The notes under the pieces were generated by a model. That model saw nothing but the letters and a program-made list of their open reading frames with translations, was not told where the DNA came from and did no database searches. A stretch of 64,000 nucleotides of DNA from Labilithrix luteola (lineage in GTDB: Bacteria > Myxococcota_A > Polyangia > Polyangiales > Polyangiaceae): NCBI RefSeq assembly GCF_001263205.1, contig NZ_CP012333.1, positions 124,001 to 188,000 of the forward strand. Reading direction: 5' to 3'. Made by a program: the position numbers and the translations under genes. The stretch's first letter is position 1, and each line of letters opens with the position of its first letter. Shown piece by piece: positions 30,376 through 39,216 of this stretch.

Positions 30376-30554
30376 CGTAACCTGGCGGAAGCTTGTGGGG
30401 TGCGGCGCGAAAGAATTTTCGCACCGCGACGGGCACTTCGCACTGCGAGCGCTACATATGCTGTGTGCTCTCCTCCTGCGCATGGGTCTCGTTTCCCGGT
30501 CGGCGGACGCTCCGCGGCGGTGACCGCGTCGTCGTGAGGGCGCTTGCCGAGGCG

Positions 30555-31034
30555 ATGTTCGCGCAGGATGGGGAGGTCGAGAGTGGGCGGCTCGACGCGC
30601 ACGTCGAAGAGGTCGACCGGTTCATCAGCGCCGCGAGCAAGGGGGTTCGCTTCGGGCTGAGGGTCGCCCTCCTCGTGCTGTGGCTCGCGCCGATGCTCAT
30701 GCTCCATCGCGCGACCACCGTCGACCGACTGCGCGTCGAAGAGCGCGCACACGTGCTCGCCCGGCTCGAACGATCAGCCCTCTGGCACCTCTCACTCGCC
30801 TTCGTCGGATGGCGCTCCGTGATGACGCTCGTTTTCTACGAGGACCCCACCGAGCTTCGCCAGATCGGTTACACGAGCGACGAACGCCATCGCTACAAGC
30901 GCCGCTTGCCCGCGCTCACCGCAAACGTGCCCGTGCCGGACGAAAGCGGCGTGCGCCTCCGCGCCGGCGTTCGCGACAAGATCGACAACACCGATGACAC
31001 GGGTGACGCACGCCCGTCGCGCGAGGTTGCATGA
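30555..31034 (+). CDS. Small two-segment membrane protein coupled to a GMC oxidoreductase
   Basis: A 159-residue protein I do not recognise. The ATG at 30555 was chosen; GTG at 30534 is possible. It has an acidic N-terminus, one clear membrane segment (VALLVLWLAPMLMLH) and a second hydrophobic stretch (LWHLSLAFVGWRSVMTLVFYE), then a charged C-terminal tail. Its stop overlaps the start of the GMC oxidoreductase (ATGA), so the two are made together. I infer a membrane anchor or electron-acceptor-side partner for the oxidoreductase; no heme or metal motif is visible. Confidence 0.65.
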   Translation: MFAQDGEVESGRLDAHVEEVDRFISAASKGVRFGLRVALLVLWLAPMLMLHRATTVDRLRVEERAHVLARLERSALWHLSLAFVGWRSVMTLVFYEDPTELRQIGYTSDERHRYKRRLPALTANVPVPDESGVRLRAGVRDKIDNTDDTGDARPSREVA

Positions 31035-32572
31035 CGATCCTCCGAGGGAGAGAGCAGTCGTCGCCGCTTTCGATGAGCGTCGACGTCGTCGTCGTCGGCT
31101 CGGGCGCCGGCGGCTCCATCGTCGCCCGGGAGCTGGCGCGCGATGGGCGCAGCGTCGTCGTCCTCGAAGAAGGCGGCTACCACCCGCTCGAGGAATATCG
31201 AACCTTCTCCCCCTCCCAATCGCTCCGCACGCTCGCGCGCGAAGCCGGACTCGGCCTCGCCGTCGGTCTCGGCGACACGCCGGTCATGAGCGTGATGGCC
31301 GGCAAGTGCGTGGGCGGCTCGAGCGTGCTCACCGGCGGCGTCTGCTTCCGCATCCCCGACGAAGTCCTGCACGATTGGTCGACAGAGCTCGGTCTCGAAG
31401 GCATGACGCCCGACGCGCTCGACGAACACTTCTCCGAGCTCGAGCGCGATCTCTCGATCTCCGTGGTCCCCGGGTCGATGCGCTCGCGATCGACCGAGCT
31501 CTTCGTCGAGGGCGCCGAACGACTCGGCATCGAAATGAAGAGCCTGCGCCGCAACACGTCCGGCTGCAAAGGCGCTTCACGCTGCAACTTCGGCTGCCCG
31601 CACGGCGCCAAGATGAGCGTCGACGTCTCCGTTCTTCCCGAAGCACGTCAGCGCGGAGCCATCGTCGTCTCCGACGCGCTCGTCGAAAAGATCGACGTCC
31701 AGCGAGGCGTCGCACGCGGCGTTCGCGGGCGCTTCCTCGATGCGCGCACGGGCGAGCCCGGCGTGGCGTTCGAGGTCCGCGCGCGCGTCGTCGTCGTCGC
31801 GTGCGGCTCGATGCACACCCCCATTCTGCTCAAGCGTAGCGGCCTCGGCACGCGTCACGTCGGACGCCACCTGACGCTTCACCCCGCGTTCCGCGTCGGC
31901 GCATTGTTCGACGAGCGTATCGACGGATGGGACGGCGCCATGCAGAGCGTGTACTCGGACCACTTCGCCGACGAAGGCCTCACGCTCGTTGGCATCTACA
32001 CCGCGCCGAGCATCCTCGCGGCGGCCTTCCCGGGCGTAGGGCGCGCACACCGTCGCGTCGTTCGTTCGATGCCGAACCTCGCCTTCTTCGGAGCGATGAT
32101 CCACGACGACGGAGGCGGCCGCGTGATGCGGTGGCTCTCGCGCGAGCCGCTCGTCACGTACCGCATGAGTCCGCGCGATCGGCATCGGATGTGGCGAGGC
32201 ATCGAGATCCTCGGCGACATGGCCTTCGCTGCGGGCGCCCGTGAAGTCCTCCTACCCATCTTCGGCGCCGATCCGATCAAGAGCCGCTCCGAGCTGCACG
32301 CACTCGTCGCCTCGCCACCGCCCGCACGCCGTGTCGAGTGCATGTCGTTCCACCCGCTTGGCTCCGCAAAGATGAGCGCCACGCCCGAAACCGGCGTCGT
32401 CCGCGTGTCGGGGGAGACGTGGGCCGTCAAGAACCTCTTCGTGGCCGACGGAAGCGTGCTGCCGACGAGCATCGGCGTGAATTCTCAGCTCCCCGTCATG
32501 GCCCTCGCGCTCCGCATCGCGAAGGGGATCGCCGCCGACTTCGAGACGACAGCGCGCCGCGCGGCAGCCTGA
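31031..32572 (+). CDS. GMC-family FAD-dependent oxidoreductase
   Basis: A 513-residue flavoprotein. The FAD Rossmann motif VVVGSGAGGSIVA begins at about residue 18, with the partner EEGGY further on and KCVGGSSVLTGGVCFR as the family's second signature. A cysteine cluster (CKGASRCNFGCPHGAKMS, about residues 178-195) resembles that of long-chain alcohol oxidases and sterol oxidases. The C-terminus has SFHPLGSAKM with the catalytic-type His and NLFVADGSVLPTSIGVN, the conserved flavin-closing segment. Likely oxidises an alcohol group of a lipid or sterol-like substrate. It is coupled to the small membrane protein upstream. Confidence 0.88.
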   Translation: MTILRGREQSSPLSMSVDVVVVGSGAGGSIVARELARDGRSVVVLEEGGYHPLEEYRTFSPSQSLRTLAREAGLGLAVGLGDTPVMSVMAGKCVGGSSVLTGGVCFRIPDEVLHDWSTELGLEGMTPDALDEHFSELERDLSISVVPGSMRSRSTELFVEGAERLGIEMKSLRRNTSGCKGASRCNFGCPHGAKMSVDVSVLPEARQRGAIVVSDALVEKIDVQRGVARGVRGRFLDARTGEPGVAFEVRARVVVVACGSMHTPILLKRSGLGTRHVGRHLTLHPAFRVGALFDERIDGWDGAMQSVYSDHFADEGLTLVGIYTAPSILAAAFPGVGRAHRRVVRSMPNLAFFGAMIHDDGGGRVMRWLSREPLVTYRMSPRDRHRMWRGIEILGDMAFAAGAREVLLPIFGADPIKSRSELHALVASPPPARRVECMSFHPLGSAKMSATPETGVVRVSGETWAVKNLFVADGSVLPTSIGVNSQLPVMALALRIAKGIAADFETTARRAAA

Positions 32573-32657
32573 GACGTACCTCGGTTACGTTGCCACGCGC
32601 CCACCGAGCGACGCAGGCTCGCTTGTTGCTCGCCTCGCTCAGGCAGAGGTAACCGCG

Positions 32658-33629
32658 GTGAACGTCCTCGTCCTCGGAGCTACAGGATTCGTCGGTCGCG
32701 CGCTCGTTTCGGCGCTGGTCGAGCAAGGTGAAACGGTTCGCGCAGCGTCTCGTCGACCGAGGCAATCGACGACGTCCAACCTCGAATGGACATGTTGCGA
32801 CCTTCGAAAGCCGGAGACGCTCGCCGAGGCGTTCGACGGCATCGACTGCGTCTATTACCTCGTCCACAGCATGGGCGAGGTCCCGCACGAATCGTTTCGC
32901 GCGGTCGAACGCGAGAGCGCGCAGAACGTGGCCCGTGCCGCAGCCCAGAGCGGGTGCGGGCGCATCGTCTATCTGGGTGGCGTGGCGCCTCGCGGACCGG
33001 CCTCCGAGCATCTCGCCAGTCGCCTCGAGGTCGGGCAGCTCCTTCGCTCCGGCGAAGTCCCAGCCATCGAGCTTCGCGCGTCGATGGTCATCGGCAACGG
33101 CAGCGCGTCGTGGCGCATCCTTCGCGATCTGGCGCTCCGTCTGCCCGTCATGCTCTTGCCCCGTTGGCTCGAGTCGAAGAGCTGCCCGATCGCGCTCCCC
33201 GACGTAGTCAGCGCGCTCCTCGATGCGCGGCGCGTTCGACTCGATCGAAGCGCCTGGTACGACATCCCAGGGCCTGACGTGCTCTGCGCGCGCGAGATGC
33301 TCGCCATCGTCGGCCAGCTCGAAGGCCGCCACATTCCGGCTCTCCGCGTTCCGTTCTTGAGTCCCCGCCTGTCGGCCGGTTGGCTCAAGCTCGTCAGCGG
33401 AGCCAACTACGGTGTAGCGCGCGAGTTGGTCCTCGGACTGCGCGAAGATCTCCTGCCGAGAAGCGCGGTCTACTGGCAGATGACTGGCCACCCTCCCAAG
33501 TGGTCGTTCCGTGCGGCTGCGAAAGAGGCTCTTCGAACGGAGCCTCGTGACCGGAGCGCGCGCGGGCGAATCGCCGAACGCGAAGAGGAAATCGTTCGAA
33601 GCATCGGGCGACCCGAGAGCCAGTCCTGA
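32658..33629 (+). CDS. NAD(P)H-binding atypical short-chain dehydrogenase (SDR-a/NmrA-like)
   Basis: A 323-residue protein that begins at GTG 32658 after GAGGTAA. The glycine-rich motif LVLGATGFVGRAL opens the Rossmann fold, and an Arg pair (AASRRPRQ) after the second strand suggests NADP. VYYLVHSMG and IVYLGGV follow the SDR-a pattern. The catalytic Tyr-x-x-x-Lys is not evident, so it may be a regulatory or quinone/lipid-linked enzyme instead of a classical dehydrogenase. The C-terminal 130 residues are helical. Similar proteins are annotated as NAD(P)H-binding protein or DUF2867-type; the short C-terminus here argues against the latter. Substrate unknown. Confidence 0.8.
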   Translation: MNVLVLGATGFVGRALVSALVEQGETVRAASRRPRQSTTSNLEWTCCDLRKPETLAEAFDGIDCVYYLVHSMGEVPHESFRAVERESAQNVARAAAQSGCGRIVYLGGVAPRGPASEHLASRLEVGQLLRSGEVPAIELRASMVIGNGSASWRILRDLALRLPVMLLPRWLESKSCPIALPDVVSALLDARRVRLDRSAWYDIPGPDVLCAREMLAIVGQLEGRHIPALRVPFLSPRLSAGWLKLVSGANYGVARELVLGLREDLLPRSAVYWQMTGHPPKWSFRAAAKEALRTEPRDRSARGRIAEREEEIVRSIGRPESQS

Positions 33630-33785
33630 CTGAAGACTGAAGTCCACATTTCGTCGTCTGCAGACAACACTCGATGCGGGCGGATCACCGGTACAACGCG
33701 AGCCGCGAAGTAACATTTTCCACGATTTCTTCCGGCAGAGCTCGCCCCGCGCAGTGTGGCATGTCAGCTGCTCATGTAGGCAATC

Positions 33786-34814
33786 ATGAAGACGCTGGCC
33801 AAGCTCCTGATCCTCTCCACTCTCGTTCTCGCCACCGGCTGCGCGTCGGAAACCGCGGAAGACAGCGGCGCGTCGGAGGACGCGATCGGAGCGAAAGCGC
33901 CGCTCGGTCCCGAGCCGCGAGGCAAGGCGACGGCGTACCCGGTCGTCCTCATCAGCGGATTCGGGACTTCGCCGCAGTACAACACCTTCAAGAACGTGCC
34001 CGACGCTCTTCGCGCCGACGGCCACGACGTCTACGTCGCCGATCTGCCGCCCTTCGACTCCACCGCCGTTCGCGGCGCGGCTCTCGCCAAGCAGATCGAC
34101 GCCATCCTGGCGAAGACGGGAGCGAAGAAGGTGAACCTCATCGGCCACTCGTCGGGCGGCACCGACGCGCGCGAGGTCATCACTCCGACCGAGGGCTCGA
34201 CGCTCACCGAAGGCTACGGCGATCGCGTTGCATCGATCACCACCATCTCGAGCGCGCACGGAGGCTCGCCTCTCGCCGACGCCGCCCTCGACGCCTTCGA
34301 CTTCGTCCACGACGACCTCCGCGTCAGCGACGAGGCCTTCGACGCGTTCGGCAAGTGGCTCGGCAAGAGGTTCAGCGACATGGCCGGTGATACGAAGCTG
34401 CGCGCAGGCATCACGTCGATGACCGTTCGCAACGCAGGCCCGTTCAACGAGTCTCACCCCGACGACGCGCGCGTCTACTACCAGTCGTGGGCAGGCGTCG
34501 CCGGGCTCGCAGGCGTCATCCGCAAGGTCGACGACACGGCATGCGAGGGCAAGCGCTTCGGCGACACGCGCGTCAACGGCCAGGTCCACCTCATGCTGTC
34601 GCCGCTCTCCGTGGCGCTCGGCAGCCCCTCGAACGACGCCATCGTGCCCGTCGAGAACGCCAAGCACGGCAAGTTCCGCGGCTGCATTCCGGCCGATCAT
34701 CTCGGCGAAATCGGCGGCGCGCCCGACGAGCCGCAGATGAACAAGCACAGCGGCTTCGACCACGTCCGCTTCTATCGCTTGATGGCCTTCGAGCTCGCCG
34801 CCAAGGGCTTCTAG
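33786..34814 (+). CDS. Lipoprotein triacylglycerol lipase-like hydrolase (family I.1 type)
   Basis: A 342-residue lipoprotein: MKTLAKLLILSTLVLATGC gives a signal and lipobox. The alpha/beta hydrolase has an opening YPVVLISGFG, the nucleophile elbow GHSSGG, a later Asp near SPSNDAIVPVENAK and His in HSGFDHVRFY. The order resembles Pseudomonas-type lipases, whose calcium-binding Asp pair lies in this C-terminal stretch. It should hydrolyse lipid esters at the cell surface. No lipase foldase (LifO) gene is nearby, so it may fold unaided. The 156-bp upstream gap is relatively AT-rich. A strong bidirectional terminator follows. Confidence 0.85.
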   Translation: MKTLAKLLILSTLVLATGCASETAEDSGASEDAIGAKAPLGPEPRGKATAYPVVLISGFGTSPQYNTFKNVPDALRADGHDVYVADLPPFDSTAVRGAALAKQIDAILAKTGAKKVNLIGHSSGGTDAREVITPTEGSTLTEGYGDRVASITTISSAHGGSPLADAALDAFDFVHDDLRVSDEAFDAFGKWLGKRFSDMAGDTKLRAGITSMTVRNAGPFNESHPDDARVYYQSWAGVAGLAGVIRKVDDTACEGKRFGDTRVNGQVHLMLSPLSVALGSPSNDAIVPVENAKHGKFRGCIPADHLGEIGGAPDEPQMNKHSGFDHVRFYRLMAFELAAKGF

Positions 34815-34870
34815 GCCGTTCCCCCTTCTCGTCTCTCCTTCTCGTTTCGCACAGTCTCTCCTCCTCCCCC

Positions 34871-34913
34871 AAGAACCGCCGGCGCCCTCTATAGACGGCG
34901 GACGGCGGTTCTT
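34871..34913. terminator. Bidirectional terminator between the lipase and CFA synthase genes
   Basis: AAGAACCGCCG at 34871-34881 pairs with CGGCGGTTCTT at 34903-34913, an 11-bp perfect stem that starts and ends in A/T. It sits between two convergent stops, 57 bp after the lipase and 13 bp beyond the CFA synthase stop, so it should serve both strands. Confidence 0.75.
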
Positions 34914-34925
34914 CCTATTTCGAAG

Positions 34926-36194
34926 TCAGGAGGGGGCGTCCACGCGCGGCTCGAGCGGGAACCTGGGGAACGCCCCGTTGTGCGAACGATGACGGTCGCG
35001 CGCATACAGGAACTCGCGCGTGAGCGGATAGGCGTCGTTGATGCCCTTCGACATGGTCATCTGAATCAAGTTCAGGTGACCGCCGCGGAACCCTCCGACG
35101 ACGCTCGCCAGATAGAAGTCCCACGTGCGCATGAAGCGATCGTCGAAGCCCATACGCTTCTTGATGAGATCGTAGTTGCGGAGGAAGTTGCGCCGCCAGT
35201 GGTGCGCCGTCATCGCGTAGTGGCGTCGTAGGTTCTCGACGTCGATGACGTTGAAACCTCGTTCCGTTGCGCGGTTGGTCTCCCCCTCGAGTGAGAAGAA
35301 CCAGTAGCCCGGGAAGACGTGCTTCTCGACGAACGGATCGCTTCCCGACGACTCCCGCATCTTCGAGATGCAGTGCGTGAGCACGACGGCTCCCTTCGCG
35401 CTGAGGTTCCCAAGCTTGTCGTAGAACGCGTCCGCGCGGCTCTCGCCGACGTGGCACATCATGCCGACGGAGACGATGCGCTCCCATTTCACGCGCTCGT
35501 CGAGCTCGAGATAGTTCATCGTGCGCACCTCGACGGGGAGGTTCCGCGCGCGCGCTTGCTCGCGAATGTACTTCGCCTGGTTGTCGCAAAGCGTGATGCC
35601 CACGCATTCCACGCCGTACTGCTCCGCGGCGTGGAACATGAGATGTCCCCAGCCGCAACCGATGTCGAGCAGGCGTTGGCCCTTGCGGAGATCGAGCTTG
35701 CGAACGGTATGGGCGATCTTCTGCTCCTGCGCCTGGTCGAGCGTGTCCTCGGGCGTCTTGAAGTAGCCGCACGAGTACTGGAGCTTCTTGTCGAGATAGA
35801 ACTCGTAGAACTCGTTACCGCGCCCGTAATGATGCTCGATGTCGGACTTCTCGCGCGGCAACGACCGGGCAACTGCTTTCTGTACGATGCCCTTGAACGC
35901 CGACCGCTTGGAGGCCGATTGAATGCGTAGGCCGTGCTCGACGAGTGCGGTGTACGCGTCTTCGAGATCACCTTCGACGGTGACGTCGCCGTTCACGTAG
36001 GACTCACCGAGTCCGAGCGTGGTCTCCATCACCGATCGAATCCACGCCGTGCGCGTTCGAAAGCGAAGAACGAACTCAGGATCGCCTTGGTTCGTACCGA
36101 AGCGCAGACGCTCTCCGTTCCAGAAGACGATCTCGAATGGATTGCCGTCGTGCTTCGCCTGGATGTCCGCGAGCGCTCGTCGAAATAAAATCAT
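34926..36194 (-). CDS. cfa: Cyclopropane-fatty-acyl-phospholipid synthase family protein
   Basis: A 422-residue SAM-dependent methyltransferase that converts cis double bonds of membrane phospholipid acyl chains to cyclopropanes. It has an N-terminal lipid-binding domain (LGLGESYVNGDVTVEGDLEDA), then YSCGYF, the SAM motif LDIGCGWGHLMFHAAE, GITLCDNQ and MMCHVGE with the later GYWFFSLEGE segment. The ATG at 36194 has a GGAGGGGGCG ribosome-binding site 5 nt upstream; longer in-frame starts at 36227 and 36263 lack one. The C-terminal catalytic domain is typical. It could also be a fatty-acid methyltransferase of the same fold. Confidence 0.88.
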   Translation of the reverse strand: MILFRRALADIQAKHDGNPFEIVFWNGERLRFGTNQGDPEFVLRFRTRTAWIRSVMETTLGLGESYVNGDVTVEGDLEDAYTALVEHGLRIQSASKRSAFKGIVQKAVARSLPREKSDIEHHYGRGNEFYEFYLDKKLQYSCGYFKTPEDTLDQAQEQKIAHTVRKLDLRKGQRLLDIGCGWGHLMFHAAEQYGVECVGITLCDNQAKYIREQARARNLPVEVRTMNYLELDERVKWERIVSVGMMCHVGESRADAFYDKLGNLSAKGAVVLTHCISKMRESSGSDPFVEKHVFPGYWFFSLEGETNRATERGFNVIDVENLRRHYAMTAHHWRRNFLRNYDLIKKRMGFDDRFMRTWDFYLASVVGGFRGGHLNLIQMTMSKGINDAYPLTREFLYARDRHRSHNGAFPRFPLEPRVDAPS

Positions 36195-36413
36195 CGCCCC
36201 CTCCGAATCGAACGACCGATCAAACATGCCGACGCCGCCGGGGGTCAAGACGAGAACGAGCAACGTCGTACACTCGAACCGTTCGATCGCAGATGAGTGC
36301 GCTGCAGCGCCTCATCGAGTGCGAAGAACGAAAAGCTCAGGTTGCCCTCGTGCATCCACGCTCACTGCGCAAGCCAACGAGCACGTCGGAGCGCGGAGCA
36401 TCGTCGACGCCTC

Positions 36414-36447
36414 GATGCACGAGATGCACGAGATGCACGAGATGCAC
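36414..36447 (+). repeat. 9-bp tandem repeat (3.8 copies)
   Basis: GATGCACGA repeats almost four times without error. It lies in the 597-bp stretch 36195-36791 that has no intact gene and is just upstream of the MalQ-like remnant. It is in frame with that remnant, reading as Met-His-Glu repeats. Confidence 0.85.
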
Positions 36448-36469
36448 AGCGGTCAACACGAATGGCAGA

Positions 36470-36663
36470 CGCGGCGTCTCGCCCTCGACGCGGGCCTTTG
36501 TCTGGTGCGCATCCTCGACTTCGCGTTCGGTGACGGTCCGCGGGTCGCTGACCGGTCATCCGACCACCGCAACTTCGCCGTCTACACGGGCACACACGAC
36601 GACGACACTCGTAGCAACCGGGAAATGATCCGGCTCGTGATGTCGGGCGACGGCGCTCCTTGA
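36470..36663 (+). pseudogene. Remnant of 4-alpha-glucanotransferase (MalQ, GH77)
   Basis: An open stretch ends in TGA at 36663. It reads VRILDFAFGDGP, then FAVYTGTHDDDT, then REMIRLVMS. Intact MalQ proteins have the same three blocks in the same order near their C-terminus (MxVLQFAFGxG, VVYTGTHDNDT with the catalytic-site His-Asp, and a WxxIRLxxSS block). Here the segment between the second and third blocks is much shortened and the chain stops after the third. Nothing upstream resembles the remaining 400 residues. High G/C at third positions fits former coding use. This is a truncated, internally deleted relic. The rest of 36195-36791 holds only the 9-bp repeat and a promoter-like TACTAT at 36775-36780. 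Confidence 0.6.
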
Positions 36664-36774
36664 TTTCTCTCGTCCGCGTCGAACGCCGTGGCTGCACGAC
36701 GGCTCGCCTGTAACGGAACCGATGGCCAGCGTGTAAAAGCCGTCTGGCATATTTCGGAGGCCAGCCGCTAGGCG

Positions 36775-36780
36775 TACTAT
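36775..36780 (+). promoter_or_regulatory. Candidate -10 element before the FHA/sigma-54 activator
   Basis: TACTAT lies 11 bp before the ATG at 36792. If used, the transcript would begin within a few bases of the start codon. No convincing -35 element is seen. Confidence 0.35.
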
Positions 36781-36791
36781 CGGCGTGCAAT

Positions 36792-38375
36792 ATGTCGGGC
36801 ACCACTCGACCGCCGCCGCCTCGGCCCTCGTCGCCTTCCTCACCGGCCTCGTCAGCCTTGCCTGCCTCGGCTCGGTTCACCTCGACCGACGGGCGCGCGC
36901 GTTTTCCATCCAGCCCGGACGGTGTGTACGGCCCGAACGCAGCCCCGTTGGGCCGAGCCGAGACGAACACCATCGCCGCGCCGCCGCCCGGCTCGTCGCT
37001 TCGAACGGTGCCGCTCCGCCCTCTCATCGACATTGCTCAGCCTCGCCTCGCGCTGACGATCGAAGTCGAAGGCGGTCGTCCGTCCGGTCGCACGATTGTC
37101 CACGACGGGGACGTCTGCCGGATCGGAACGCACGCCTCGAACGATCTCGCGCTCGACGATCCTTCGGTCTCGCGCTTCCACTGCCGAATCATCCCCGACC
37201 CCCACGGCTGGCGCGTCGAAGATCTCGGCTCTCTCAACGGCACCGTGGTGTCGAACCTACGTGTGCTCAACGCCGTCCTGCCCGTCGAGGCCGTGATCGG
37301 CATCGGGCAGTCCGTCATTCGCATCCGCAGCACGAGCACCACGGACAAGGAGCTGGTCTCGGTCACTCCGCAGTTCGGCGGTTTGACCGGCACCGGTCGC
37401 ACGATGCAGAAGCTCTTCGCCGTCCTCGAGAAGGTCGCGGCGAGCGACATCAACTGCTTCATCAACGGCGAGAGCGGCACCGGCAAAGAGCTCGTCGCCA
37501 CCGAGATCGTCCAGCGTGGCGTCCGCGCCGACAAGCCGTTCGTGGTCGTCGACTGCGGAGCCATCTCGCCCACGCTCGTCGAAAGCGAGCTCTTCGGGCA
37601 CGTGCGCGGAGCCTTCACCGGCGCGGATCGCGATCGCGTCGGAGCCTTCGAGGCGGCCGACGGCGGCACGGTCTTCCTCGACGAGGTCGGCGAGCTCCCC
37701 CTCGCCGTCCAGCCGAAGCTCCTTCGCGCACTCGAGCAGCGCGAGATCCGGCGCGTCGGCGAGACCAAGACGCGCAAGGTCAACGTGCGCGTCATCTCCG
37801 CCACCAATCGCGACCTCGAGCGCGAGGTGAACAACGGAAGCTTCCGCGAAGATCTCTACTTCCGACTCGCCGTCATCACCGTGCGTGTTCCTCGCCTGCG
37901 CGAGCGCCTCGAAGATTTGCCCTACCTCATTCGTGCGTTCATCACGCAGCTCGGCGCCGAGCACAGCGAGCACCTCTTCGGTCCCGACGTGATCGAAGAG
38001 CTCTCGCGTCACGAGTGGCCCGGCAACGTGCGTGAGCTTCGCAACTTCGTCGAGCGAAGCGTTGTGCTCCAGAATTCACGCATGTCGGTCATACCGCCGC
38101 CGCCACCTTCCGTGGCCTCGGGTGCGCGCGCGCCCGACGTCGACGTGACCGTGCCCTACAAGGTCGCGAAGGAGAACCTCGTCGACGGCTTCGAGCGCGC
38201 GTACGTGCGCGCCGTGCTGGCTGCCTGCAAAGGCAACCTCACGGCGGCAGCGCGCATGGCCGGCATCGATCGCATGTATCTGCACCGCCTGGTGCAGAAG
38301 CATGCAACGCGCGATCAGGTATCGTCGCCGGTGAGCGAGCCCTCGTCCGCGCAGCAGCGGAAGCCCGTCGAGTAG
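36792..38375 (+). CDS. FHA-domain sigma-54-dependent activator
   Basis: A 527-residue activator. The N-terminal 80 residues are Pro/Ser-rich and disordered. An FHA domain (about 95-175) has IGTHASNDLALDDPSVSRFHC and DLGSLNGT, the phosphothreonine-binding set. The AAA+ domain has Walker A GESGTGKE (about 226), canonical GAFTGA (about 272), FLDEVGE and FREDLYFR. A Fis-type helix-turn-helix closes the protein (AACKGNLTAAARMAGIDRMYL). FHA-linked activators in myxobacteria respond to Ser/Thr kinases. No kinase gene is nearby. The 3' end overlaps the convergent SUMF1-like gene by 61 bp. Confidence 0.9.
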   Translation: MSGTTRPPPPRPSSPSSPASSALPASARFTSTDGRARFPSSPDGVYGPNAAPLGRAETNTIAAPPPGSSLRTVPLRPLIDIAQPRLALTIEVEGGRPSGRTIVHDGDVCRIGTHASNDLALDDPSVSRFHCRIIPDPHGWRVEDLGSLNGTVVSNLRVLNAVLPVEAVIGIGQSVIRIRSTSTTDKELVSVTPQFGGLTGTGRTMQKLFAVLEKVAASDINCFINGESGTGKELVATEIVQRGVRADKPFVVVDCGAISPTLVESELFGHVRGAFTGADRDRVGAFEAADGGTVFLDEVGELPLAVQPKLLRALEQREIRRVGETKTRKVNVRVISATNRDLEREVNNGSFREDLYFRLAVITVRVPRLRERLEDLPYLIRAFITQLGAEHSEHLFGPDVIEELSRHEWPGNVRELRNFVERSVVLQNSRMSVIPPPPPSVASGARAPDVDVTVPYKVAKENLVDGFERAYVRAVLAACKGNLTAAARMAGIDRMYLHRLVQKHATRDQVSSPVSEPSSAQQRKPVE

Positions 38376-39160
38376 TCGTAGTAGCTCGGCGCGTGCGCCG
38401 TCGTGCGGTAGTCGCAGCCCTCGCCGTTCAGCTTCGTGTCGAGGTAATAGCCACCGCGGAAGCTGCCGTCGTCGGTCCACTCGTGGACGTTGCCGACCAT
38501 GTCGTCGACGCCGTAGCCGTTCGTGCACGCTTCGGCCTCGCCCGTGAGCTCTACGGTGCCCGTCATCTGGTTCGCGCGCGGGTCGTTCATCGTGCGCGAC
38601 GTGCGCTCGCCACCGTAGAGGAGGTTCATCGGCGACTTACGATTCGTGTCGACGCACACGCCCGACTGGCGCTTGTTGCCGTACGGATAGCGCGTCTCCT
38701 CGGGGCCCTTGCAGGCGGCCTTCCACTCGTTCGCGCGGCAGAGGCGCTTGCCCGAGGCCGAGCACGCGCGCTTCGCCTCGTTCATCGAGATATGGCCCTG
38801 CGGGACCACGCCCCGACGCGACACCGCGCGAACACGATGGCCGTTCGGAGCCTCGTAGGGGCTGAAGGGAGCCATGCTGCCGTCATCGAGCACTTCGACG
38901 AGCGACGCTTCGTACTTGTCCACACAGCTCGTTCCGACGTGCGCCATGTTCTCGGGGCACGGGCCCTGGAGCGGACGCTTCGCCTCCGCGATCGCGATCG
39001 ACGGAAGAGCCACCATGCGAGACATCGGGGTGAGAGTGCTCGTCACCGAGAGCGACGCAGCTGCAGCGAGACCCGGCAGACCAATCGCCGCGATCACCAA
39101 CCCTGCAATGCGCACAAGACGCTTGCGGGACGAAACGATGCTCGTAGAGCTCAGAGACAT
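38315..39160 (-). CDS. SUMF1/formylglycine-generating-enzyme family protein, exported
   Basis: A 281-residue protein. The ATG at 39160 follows a G-rich ribosome-binding site and gives a signal-like N-terminus (RLVRIAGLVIAAIGLPGLAAAA). The family core is present: MAHVGTSCVDKYEAS, ISMNEAKRACSASGKRLCRANEWKAAC, GVDDMVGNVHEWTDDG and a terminal GFRCC. Bacterial FGE proteins convert a sulfatase Cys to formylglycine with copper; here no sulfatase gene is close, and many exported members are not true FGEs. I infer a SUMF1-fold periplasmic protein of unknown role. It is convergent with the FHA activator. Confidence 0.85.
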   Translation of the reverse strand: MSLSSTSIVSSRKRLVRIAGLVIAAIGLPGLAAAASLSVTSTLTPMSRMVALPSIAIAEAKRPLQGPCPENMAHVGTSCVDKYEASLVEVLDDGSMAPFSPYEAPNGHRVRAVSRRGVVPQGHISMNEAKRACSASGKRLCRANEWKAACKGPEETRYPYGNKRQSGVCVDTNRKSPMNLLYGGERTSRTMNDPRANQMTGTVELTGEAEACTNGYGVDDMVGNVHEWTDDGSFRGGYYLDTKLNGEGCDYRTTAHAPSYYDYSTGFRCCADEGSLTGDDT

Positions 39161-39216
39161 GGGGCGCCCCCTTTGCACAGAGAGCGCCAACACAATTCAG
39201 CTGTTATTCTCAGAAG

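Noticed and set aside
36362..37033. 223-codon minus-strand frame across the MalQ relic and the FHA activator start
   Set aside because: Composition is that of an antisense shadow (Arg/Ser runs from the 9-bp repeat) with no start signal or domain.
38315..39160. True formylglycine-generating enzyme activating a sulfatase
   Set aside because: The fold matches, but no sulfatase gene is near and exported SUMF1-fold proteins often have other roles; I kept only the family call.
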